Of a stretch of 5,138 nt of DNA, positions 1 through 5,138 are shown in pieces. The stretch lies in assembly GCA_031376425.1 (NCBI GenBank), contig JANMDR010000290.1, forward strand, positions 1 to 5,138, in the 5' to 3' direction. Every line of letters begins with the position of its first letter. Positions within the stretch are counted from its first letter, which is position 1. The DNA comes from JANMDR01 sp031376425. GTDB taxonomy: Bacteria > Pseudomonadota > Gammaproteobacteria > Burkholderiales > Usitatibacteraceae. Both the position numbers and the translations under genes were made by a program. The notes under the pieces were generated by a model that saw only the letters and a list, made by a program, of their open reading frames with translations, was not told the origin of the DNA and did no database searches.

Positions 1-2520
1 GCTTGTTGGATCTGAGCAACGCGGTATGAGCAACAGTGTCGTACAACGCATAGTGCATGTACCCTTGCAGGCAAAGGATGAAGCAACAGCAACACACACA
101 CACACACACATGATGCGTACGTGCGAAAGAATTCCTTCAGTGGCTTGTGCAGAGCCTCGCTCGTCTCCGTCGTCAGGGCCTCCATGGGGCCCCACTCCTT
201 GATGTAATCGGCGCAGTGCTTCGTGGCGCGGTGGAACTTGTTTGTTAACAAGATGCTGCGTTTCGGCAGCTTCGAGACCTTGGGTAGGCGCTTCAACGTT
301 GCACGCCAAGCTGGAGTGTCCAACGCGGTCCACGCTGCTTCCAACGCCGCGCACTTGACTTCCAGTGCAACGATATCGGCCGGGGAGAACTTGGGTGCGC
401 GGCAGGCCCAGTACCAATCCACGGTAGCCGCGATCACGATTCCCATCGGGGAGGCGGGCGGAACAAAGTCGTGCGTGATGATGGTGAAAACTTGGGACAG
501 CGCGCGGTAGTGCATACCGGTCACGGTGCCATGCTGCTCGTTGAACAGTCGTGGTACGTGCCGAAGGCCGAGCTGTGTCGCCGCTGCGACGAAGCGCTCG
601 CTGAGTTCTTCGAGGATATGGCCTGGCGAGTCATATGTCACGAAGATCCACTCGCGGGTGTAGATGAGCGCGTAGCCAAGCTTGCCCAGCTCACTGCAAC
701 GATGCACGTTAACACGCGACGCGCAACACAAGAGCTGAGAGCATGATCATGCAGCCTTGGCAAGCCTTTGTGCGAGCGCAAACAATCCACACAACAAAAA
801 CAACAGCTGCGTACTGGAGATGCAGGCGGTCGCCGGGGAAGCACGCCGGGGTCATGTGCGCAATGCGACCCACAAACGGGCAGTCACAGTGCAAGTGGGT
901 TGCAACCATGCCGGCAGCCTTCAACACCTTCTTGGCCTCACCCTTGCCAAGTTCGCGGTGCACAGCAATGGCCTCTGCCTTGATGTCTTCGTGGTCCACG
1001 TCACGCCGCAAACGATGCTCCTCTGACGGTTCGCAGTCCGGGCATGTGACAATGCCACAGAGCCGGCGCACCTCTGGCAAATCTGACAGCAGAGTTACCG
1101 AGTGCGACAGAACAGCTTACACAGCAGACGCCGCTGCAAGCGCACACAAGCACAAGCATGCATGACATGTACCTGCAATGTAGAGCAGCGGAACCAGAAA
1201 CACGTTGCGCTCCACAGCAGGCGAGCCGACGGGCATGCGTCCCAGGAACCTGCTCACCGTGCACAAGTGAATGTCATGCACGCGTAGTTGCCATCCGTAA
1301 AACAGGGCACGCGCCGTGGCGCTAACGCAAACTCCAACAACATGCACGCATGAGAACAAACTCACTGGTAGCCATTGTCACCGACGTTGACCACGTCCAA
1401 AGGTGCCAAGACTTCTGACACGGACAACCACGTCAGCTGCCGCTTGAGATCCGCCAGCGCCTCGGAGGACTTTTTCTTGTGCAAGCGCTTCAGCAAGCGC
1501 GGGAGAAATGCCACCAACTCGTAGGCAGCCGGCTTCAGGCGCCAGGTCGTTGGCAGCAACCCCAGGCTCATCAACATTGGGTACGTTGATGCTTGATCCG
1601 AGGTGGTGTTGAACCGGGAGAGATTCGTCTCATCTACGAACCCGCGAGTCAGGCCAATACACGCAAGACGCGTACCAAACAGCACGGCGAAAATAACACA
1701 TCAATGACGTTGTACATATCGTGTAAAGCAGCCCAGATACAAATGCAGCAGTACAGACCGGAGAAAAACACAAGTGGCAGGAGCATGTCTTCCTCCAAAT
1801 TGCCGCCGCGAGAGACAAACTCGCGCAGCTGTCGTTGGTATGCACCTGCATGCCACAATTCGGAAATGTCCGCGCCTTCCTGCAGGATTTTCGGAAAGTC
1901 CAAATGCTTGGAAACGCGGCCCAGCAGCACAGTAATAGTGTCGAGCAACTCGCGCGACCACAGCGAGTAAACAGCGCCGCCAACATGCTGTGGTGACACG
2001 TGAAACTCTATCCCTGCAAAAGGTCAGCCCACAACGACGAAATTGCAAGAACAACGACGCGCAAGTTCAGCTGGATGACGCAAACTACAGGCATACCGGG
2101 AAGCGCATCGATTCGGACGAACAACTTCTCGGCGCGTGAAGCCGTTGCTGGCCCGGAGCGCGCGATCCGGAGAATGTCCTCCAACAAGGAGACCGTCATG
2201 CTGGGATGCTTCATGTAAAGTCGCCCAATCATATCGTCCGTAGCGGAGCCAAGCACGTATGTTGCCGCGGCGTTGTCATCGGGAACAACCCCGTCACCGT
2301 CGGCGGAAATGTCCATCGCGTGGGCGTCATCGTCCTCGGCATCAGCAACCAAGGCCTCTGCCGCCTCGGGCTGGTCCTGCATTGCGCCACCCGCCGCGAT
2401 TGGTGGTGCAAGTTCACGACCAACTTCCTTGCACTTGCCTCGGTGACATGCAAAGCCACGCACCGACTGCCAGTCGGTGGACGGACGGCCGCAATGACAA
2501 TGTTCAACACGCGCCGCCAT
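1..2520 (-). CDS. Plavaka-like DNA transposase, multi-exon, 3' end off the window
   Basis: Spliced minus-strand gene: exons 2520-2097, 2013-1759, 1633-1366, 1249-1173, 1082-815, 693-121 and 11-1, giving 625 residues with no stop and continuing past the left edge. The family is expected to be a cut-and-paste transposase (EnSpm/CACTA-related) acting on DNA in the nucleus. Seen in order: a Cys/His cluster at 8-30 (CHCG...CHRGKC), resembling the N-terminal zinc finger of Plavaka proteins; an acidic linker at about 52-82; RIDALPG at 136-142; LPLVFFSDETNL around D227; a YPMLMSLG...RLKPAA..LVAFLP block at 244-270; VPLLYIADLPE around D342, followed by CPDC at 355-358; PGDRLHLHELG at 424-434; GTVTGMHYRAL at 486-495; and TETSEALHK at 606-614, followed by FFRTSNK at 619-625. 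Motifs and order match Plavaka transposases from memory. The start is the first ATG of the frame, 167 bp from the divergent gene. D227, D342 or D426, and E607 are candidate catalytic acids by inference. No frameshift is visible. Confidence 0.86.
12..120 (-). other. Transposase intron 6 (109 nt, phase 2), with microsatellite
   Basis: The donor is GTACGC, immediately followed by a (TG)n run on the coding strand, and the acceptor is TTGCTCAG. Splicing joins AC to A (Thr) and yields FFRTSNK, matching the family's 'yR.SNK' tail. Only 11 nt of the following exon lie inside the window. Confidence 0.75.
92..110 (+). repeat. (AC)n dinucleotide microsatellite
   Basis: An uninterrupted alternating AC tract of 19 nt lies within transposase intron 6, so it reads TG on the transcribed sense strand, right after the splice donor. 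It is likely length-variable between individuals. A CA-rich lead-in precedes it. Confidence 0.95.
694..814 (-). other. Transposase intron 5 (121 nt, phase 2)
   Basis: The donor is GTACGC and the acceptor CGTTGCAG. Splicing joins CA to T (His) and connects PGDRLHL with HELGKLGYALIYTREWI, which aligns with the 'PD.LH...kG' block of the family. Retention would run into a stop within the intron. Confidence 0.8.
1083..1172 (-). other. Transposase intron 4 (90 nt, phase 1)
   Basis: The donor is GTACAT and the acceptor CTGTCAG. Splicing joins G to AT and creates the Asp of YIADLPE, a strongly recognisable family block. The length is a multiple of three, but a TAA in frame would end translation if it were retained. 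A competing CTTGCAG acceptor at 1134 would leave only a 39-nt intron and would not restore the motif. Confidence 0.8.
1250..1365 (-). other. Transposase intron 3 (116 nt, phase 2)
   Basis: The donor is GTGAGT, directly after TACCA, and the proposed acceptor is GTGAGCAG. An intron is required because the upstream frame reads CAG TGA at this point. The acceptor is the least certain of the set: it gives a longer than usual segment (QFLGRMPVGSPAVERN) between the Asn-Gly of the preceding block and VPLLYIAD, so another in-frame acceptor is possible. Confidence 0.62.
1634..1758 (-). other. Transposase intron 2 (125 nt, phase 1)
   Basis: The donor GTCTGT is weak and the acceptor is TTCGTAG. Splicing joins G to AT and creates the Asp of FFSDETNL, restoring the family's 'ySD.T.L' motif. 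Without it, the upstream frame runs to a stop after an unrelated tail. A CTGAC branch-like sequence lies 14 nt upstream of the acceptor. Confidence 0.8.
2014..2096 (-). other. Transposase intron 1 (83 nt, phase 1)
   Basis: The donor is GTATGC and the acceptor TTTTGCAG on the minus strand. Joining G to GG makes the Gly of RIDALPG and continues into IEFHV, which matches the conserved IDSLP-type block of Plavaka transposases. The unspliced frame does not continue into the next motif block. Confidence 0.82.
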
Positions 2521-2535
2521 GCTTGGTTGCACCAG

Positions 2536-2565
2536 ATTGCGCCGGATTGAGCCGGATTGCGTCGG
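2536..2565 (+). repeat. Three 10-bp tandem repeats beside the transposase start
   Basis: Three consecutive units of ATTGCGCCGG with one substitution each in the second (A for C) and third (T for C). On the minus strand they read CCGGCGCAAT and lie 16-45 bp upstream of the transposase ATG. The first unit plus the next two bases (TTGCGCCGGAT) recurs at 4832-4842. A protein-binding array is a reasonable inference, by analogy with subterminal repeats of CACTA-type elements. Confidence 0.8.
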
Positions 2566-2613
2566 ATGCCTACCAGCCAGCCGCCACGCGTTTGCGCGAT
2601 CAGTAAGTACAAC

Positions 2614-2619
2614 CACGTG
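2614..2619. promoter_or_regulatory. CACGTG box
   Basis: A palindromic E-box/G-box hexamer sits 69 bp upstream of the plus-strand ATG in the bidirectional promoter. Basic helix-loop-helix or bZIP factors bind such sites in many eukaryotes. One hexamer can arise by chance. Confidence 0.35.
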
Positions 2620-2687
2620 TTGGTACGTTGAAACGCCGCGTTCCTTTGCTGTTTTCCCCCTTTCCCTTTGCTCATTTTTTGACCATC

Positions 2688-4484
2688 ATGTCTGCGAGGC
2701 GAGCTTCCGAGCACAAGAGCGCGCAGAGCTCTCAGTCTTCTGCGCAGGTGACACGCCGCCCGTCAACGGGAGCCAGAATGGAAGAAGGAATTGACGCGGC
2801 AGTAAGCCGCGCCGTTGCTGCTGCCCTGCTTGCGCATGGAATTGGAGCGTCACCGGCCGCTGCTTCAAGTGCTGCAGCCGCGGCTACTTCTCCGCCCAGG
2901 ATGACGGTTACGTCCCGGGACATCCCGGAGGGCCTTTCCATGGATTTCCTGTCCAACCACGGGGTACGTCTTGTTTTGCTGTACTTGACACCCCTTGTTT
3001 CGCCTCTTGTTGTTAACGAATCACCAATAACCTTTTGCAGTATTATTTGAACGACAAAGAGGTTGCTTTGCTCCGAAAAGAGTATGAGCGCGTTGCTCCG
3101 CACTTGAAGTCGCTGCCAGACCTCAACAACAAGATTCAATCAGCCGTGCGCAACGCTCGCTCGCACATTTCCTCCGCCACGCGAGTCGCGTTGGCAACGA
3201 GCTTGCCAAACACGCGCGCATTTGACGGAACAGTGACGGTACGTAGTGTGCGTTGCGTGCGTCGCATGTGTGTTGTTTTTGCAGCTAACAACCGTGCATC
3301 ATTCTGCCTGCGTCTATGAGTGCTTTAGTATGCACGTAGATAACGCGTTGACTTTTGCAGTTCACGGACGGTGTCAAGGTCGCCGACGAGCGGACGTTTC
3401 GCGATTTTACGCCGGACAAGCCCTACTCATCGCCCACGTTCCACGCCGTTCTCCGCGCCGCGCTGAAGGGCCGTCGTGGCGTGTACACCGCGCACGACGT
3501 TGCGTTTGTCAACTTTATCTGCGACGCGGCGCTGCGCCAAGTCAACTTGCAGAAGAAGAGTGCGTCGGGCCTGCAAGAAATCTACCTGGTGATGGTGGCC
3601 GAAGCGCGGCAGCTGGAAGGCCAGGATATCCAAGCGGACGACAAGAGCCCTGCAATCAAAATCATCCCCTGCAAGACAACGCGCTCAAAGCGGTAATTGC
3701 ACTTTTGCGCGCTGCTGTTGCGTTGCGTTGCTTTGCATATGCATTCTACAATCTACAATCTCACTCGACATAGGGTGCGCAAGGATCGCAGCGCCGTGCC
3801 GCATGATGCCGAAAAGGAAGGAGACACAGAGGAAGAAGGAGAAGAAGGAGAAGAAGATGATGAAGAAGAAGAAGATGATGAAGAAGAAACAGACGAAGAC
3901 GACGCAAACGACGAAGACCAAGCGGCAATGGATGAAGATGCGGACGGCAGCAGCCACCATTCTCGCGAAGCCGCCAGCAACGAAGATGAAAGCGATGGCG
4001 AGGTGGCGGCACAAGGCGCAAAGAGCGTGCCCACGAAAGCGGCACGTGACCGTCGTGATTCGGCCGCGGCAGTGCGCACGGTCACGCCGCCTGCCGCCGA
4101 GCACGACGCCGAATCTCGCAAGCGCAAGGGCTCGGACGCCGCCGCAGGGCTTCCCGCTAAGAAGCGCAAAGGTGCCGGCACCGCTGCAACTCAAGACAAC
4201 ACCGCGGCGGACTCCGCGCCCAAGACCCCAACAAAGGGCAGAGTTGAGCAGGGGGCAGATTCCGGTGACGTGCCGATTCCGGGTGCGGGATCAGCGAAGA
4301 AGAAGAACAGCACGAAGTCCAAGCCGAAGCCGGCATGTCATTGCTGATGATTGCCAGTTTCACTTCACTGCGACTGCGTGTGGCTAACTCCAATTTAACT
4401 TTGCTGCAGACAGCAACCGCAGCTCCACGCAAGGCAGAGACGCGAGGGAAAGCGCGTGCCAAGGGAAAGAGCTCCTCTTCTTAG
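2688..4484 (+). CDS. Divergent partner gene: acidic, NLS-bearing nuclear protein of unknown function
   Basis: Five exons (2688-2963, 3041-3238, 3361-3692, 3774-4332, 4410-4484) give 479 residues. Residues 1-75 are Ser/Ala-rich and probably disordered. Residues 76-268 form the likely globular core, with YYLNDKEVALLRKEYERV at 93-110 and FTDGVKVADERTFRDFTP at 159-176, then a predicted helical stretch. Residues 280-327 are almost entirely Asp/Glu. Basic clusters RKRK (384-387) and KKRK (398-401) look like a bipartite nuclear localisation signal, and the C-terminus is Lys/Arg-rich and ends in four serines. I do not recognise the core family. Head-to-head placement with the transposase suggests an accessory transposon protein (a DNA-binding helper as in CACTA elements), but a host gene beside an insertion is equally possible. 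The ATG has A at -3, and the upstream part of this frame has no other ATG. The last two exon joins are less certain than the first three. Confidence 0.75.
2964..3040 (+). other. Partner gene intron 1 (77 nt, phase 0)
   Basis: The donor is GTACGT and the acceptor CCTTTTGCAG. A TAAC branch-like sequence (AATAACC) lies only about 10 nt before the acceptor. Splicing joins SNHG to YYLNDKEV in an open frame. Confidence 0.85.
3239..3360 (+). other. Partner gene intron 2 (122 nt, phase 0), with an internal decoy acceptor
   Basis: The donor is GTACGT and the acceptor ACTTTTGCAG at 3360; splicing joins DGTVT to FTDGVKV. A second good acceptor, TTTTTGCAG, ends at 3284, but its use puts the downstream sequence in a different frame with non-protein-like content, so the distal site is preferred. 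Confidence 0.8.
3693..3773 (+). other. Partner gene intron 3 (81 nt, phase 2)
   Basis: The donor is GTAATT (weak) and the acceptor CGACATAG. Splicing CG to G makes Arg and continues as VRKDRSA into the acidic exon. Retention gives an immediate TAA at 3694 and a 269-residue protein lacking the acidic and nuclear-localisation tail. Confidence 0.7.
3829..3901 (+). repeat. GAA/GAT low-complexity tract coding the acidic run
   Basis: A nearly pure-purine tract built of GAA, GAG and GAT codons encodes the Glu/Asp-rich segment of the partner protein. It is prone to slippage and length variation, and it produces long spurious open frames on both strands. Confidence 0.9.
4333..4409 (+). other. Partner gene intron 4 (77 nt), candidate GC-AG intron
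   Basis: The donor would be GCATGT, a GC variant of the GT rule, and the acceptor TTGCTGCAG, with TTTAAC and CTAAC branch-like sequences upstream. The join is phase 0 and adds TATAAPRKAETRGKARAKGK plus four serines, in keeping with the Lys/Arg-rich tail before it. If unspliced, translation stops at 4347 after ACHC. A GT donor at 4337 would instead give a different tail. Confidence 0.55.
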
Positions 4485-4716
4485 GCCAAGGACGCGCTGC
4501 GGCACGCAGTTGATGCATGCTCCATGCGCCAGCGGCACTTGCGCGTTGCCGTTTTCCCCGGCTTTCATGCCTGCTGTGGTGCCTGCTTGTGTTTCCGTCC
4601 ATGCTCAGATTAAGCAGGACGCACCCACGCGCAGGCGACAGATTTTGTTCTTGTGTTGTGTGTGTTCGTGTTATCCCCAGTACGTACTTTCTCTCGTATT
4701 CATGTATTTCTCCGTC

Positions 4717-4807
4717 GTTTGCTCACACAACAACACACAAACGAACAAGAATGCAAGACACACGAGTAAAAACGCCGTCACGATTTTCAAAAAACGCTTG
4801 AGCAAAC
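4717..4807. repeat. 9-bp inverted repeat with long spacer
   Basis: GTTTGCTCA at 4717-4725 is the exact reverse complement of TGAGCAAAC at 4799-4807, with a 73-nt spacer. Both arms are followed by a CACA-type stretch. The match does not extend either way, and the long spacer makes a stable hairpin unlikely. Chance occurrence is possible. Confidence 0.45.
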
Positions 4808-4830
4808 ACACACCAGCAAATTGCACAAGT

Positions 4831-4876
4831 TTTGCGCCGGATCCATCCGTCCCATCCGCAGCAAACCCGGCGCAAA
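4831..4876. repeat. 10-bp perfect inverted repeat carrying the promoter motif
   Basis: TTTGCGCCGG at 4831-4840 and CCGGCGCAAA at 4867-4876 are perfect reverse complements separated by 26 nt. Both arms carry the core of the tandem-repeat unit at 2536-2565, and the left arm plus AT gives the identical 11-mer TTGCGCCGGAT. The pair lies 29 bp upstream of the candidate start of the right-edge gene. It may be a binding site in both orientations or a hairpin. Confidence 0.7.
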
Positions 4877-4904
4877 GTGGTTGATTTTGTATTTCTTGAT
4901 CGGA

Positions 4905-5138
4905 ATGTCGCTGTTTGCAGCGAGCCACCAACAGCGCCGGACATCGCGCAAGCAGCCCATCCGACCACAAGGGTTAGTGGTGGAGGATGAAGCTCCAAAA
5001 CGGCGCGCGTTACGGGGTAGCTGGATTATACTGGAGGATGCATCGAAAAAGTATGCTATGGAATTTCGCGAATATCCAACGGTCAACGGCATAAGCGGCT
5101 TTCCAGCGCTGCGATTTGACGGTTTGTGCTTCTTGCTT
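4905..5138 (+). CDS. 5' part of an unidentified gene running off the right edge
   Basis: An open plus-strand frame runs to the window end without a stop: 78 residues from the first ATG at 4905. The frame is in fact open from 4770, but no earlier ATG occurs in it. The N-terminus is basic (HQQRRTSRKQ, then APKRRALRG), followed by a more folded-looking segment with SWIILEDASKKYAMEF and TVNGISGFPALRFDG. I do not recognise a family. TTTGCAG at 4914-4920 could instead be a splice acceptor, with an upstream exon ending at the GTACGT at 4680; that join is in frame with a poorly protein-like upstream frame. A GTTTGT near 5119 could be a donor. The opposite strand also has a 99-residue open frame here, which I take as a shadow. 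Confidence 0.42.
   Translation, partial: MSLFAASHQQRRTSRKQPIRPQGLVVEDEAPKRRALRGSWIILEDASKKYAMEFREYPTVNGISGFPALRFDGLCFLL

Larger units (their letters stand above)
2521..2687. promoter_or_regulatory. Shared bidirectional promoter region
   Basis: This 167-bp gap separates the divergent start codons of the transposase (minus) and the acidic nuclear protein (plus), so promoters and both 5' leaders must overlap here. It contains a 10-bp tandem repeat, one CACGTG hexamer, and a long pyrimidine-rich stretch (about 2640-2680) ending just before the plus-strand ATG, of the CT-rich kind seen near transcription starts in many fungi. The plus start has A at -3. No TATA box is evident. A GTAAGT at 2593 resembles a splice donor, but no AG acceptor follows before the ATG. 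Confidence 0.6.
4485..4904. other. Intergenic region with inverted repeats; 3' end of the partner gene
   Basis: This 420-nt stretch has no convincing gene. It should hold the partner gene's 3' untranslated region and the upstream region of the next gene. Visible elements are a TG-rich stretch at about 4646-4668, a 10-bp palindrome AGTACGTACT at 4679-4688, a CA/A-rich stretch at about 4724-4830, and two inverted repeats. No AATAAA signal was found. If the two divergent genes are a transposon, its right end should lie here or further right. Confidence 0.6.

Noticed and set aside
92..110. AC repeat considered as part of a structured array
   Set aside because: It is a simple dinucleotide microsatellite without spacers, so it is not a CRISPR array or a telomeric repeat.
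743..1165. A 140-residue plus-strand frame
   Set aside because: It is antisense to transposase exon 5 and its introns, with a Ser/Arg/His-rich, non-protein-like composition.
2593..2598. GTAAGT as the donor of a 5' leader intron
   Set aside because: No AG acceptor occurs between it and the ATG at 2688.
2229..2714. A 161-residue minus-strand frame overlapping the transposase start and the promoter
   Set aside because: It crosses the partner gene's first exon and the promoter and lacks family motifs; the neighbouring frame encodes the first transposase exon.
3753..4181. A 142-residue minus-strand frame with a long poly-Ser run
   Set aside because: Another shadow of the acidic low-complexity tract.
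4171..4182. Perfect 12-bp palindrome GGTGCCGGCACC
   Set aside because: It lies inside GC-rich coding sequence (Gly-Ala-Gly-Thr) and is likely a chance result of codon composition.
3685..4194. A 169-residue minus-strand open frame rich in Phe/Ile/Val
   Set aside because: It is the reverse complement of the GAA/GAT acidic tract and its surroundings. The apparent hydrophobic run is a composition artefact, and the plus-strand gene explains the region.
4456..4884. A 142-residue plus-strand frame in the intergenic region
   Set aside because: It begins inside the last exon of the partner gene and is Cys/Ser/Thr-rich without recognisable motifs; it reads as untranslated sequence.
4671..4970. A 99-residue minus-strand frame with a hydrophobic segment resembling a membrane span
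   Set aside because: It overlaps the right-edge plus-strand frame, and the hydrophobic part is the reverse of the A/CA-rich intergenic stretch. No splice or promoter support is visible.

Overview
This window comes from an intron-rich eukaryotic genome. It carries no bacterial signals: the reading frames are interrupted by short GT-AG introns (77 to 125 nt, often with GTACGT or GTACGC donors and TTTGCAG-type acceptors), and long open frames only appear after splicing. Base composition is moderately GC-rich. The transposase family recognised here is best known from fungi, so a fungus or a related unicellular eukaryote is plausible, but the sequence does not settle the organism.

Layout. Positions 2520 down to 1 (minus strand) hold most of a multi-exon gene for a Plavaka-like DNA transposase (EnSpm/CACTA-related). 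Seven exons and six introns can be reconstructed, giving 625 residues, and the 3' end runs off the left edge. Positions 2521-2687 are a compact bidirectional promoter with three 10-bp tandem repeats and a CACGTG box. Positions 2688-4484 (plus strand) hold a divergent five-exon gene for a 479-residue, probably nuclear protein: an unrecognised globular core, a long acidic run, then basic nuclear-localisation clusters. Positions 4485-4904 are non-coding and contain two inverted repeats. From about 4905 to the right edge, an open plus-strand frame looks like the 5' part of a third gene.

How they may work together. The head-to-head pair (167 bp between start codons) is reminiscent of two-gene class II transposons, in which a catalytic transposase is paired with an accessory DNA-binding protein. 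An 11-bp motif (TTGCGCCGGAT) occurs in the tandem repeats beside the transposase start and again in the inverted repeat at 4831-4876, so it is a candidate binding site, though the motif statistics are weak. The transposase reading frame is intact across everything visible, so the element may be recently active. Its terminal inverted repeats and target-site duplication were not found, and the left end lies outside the window.
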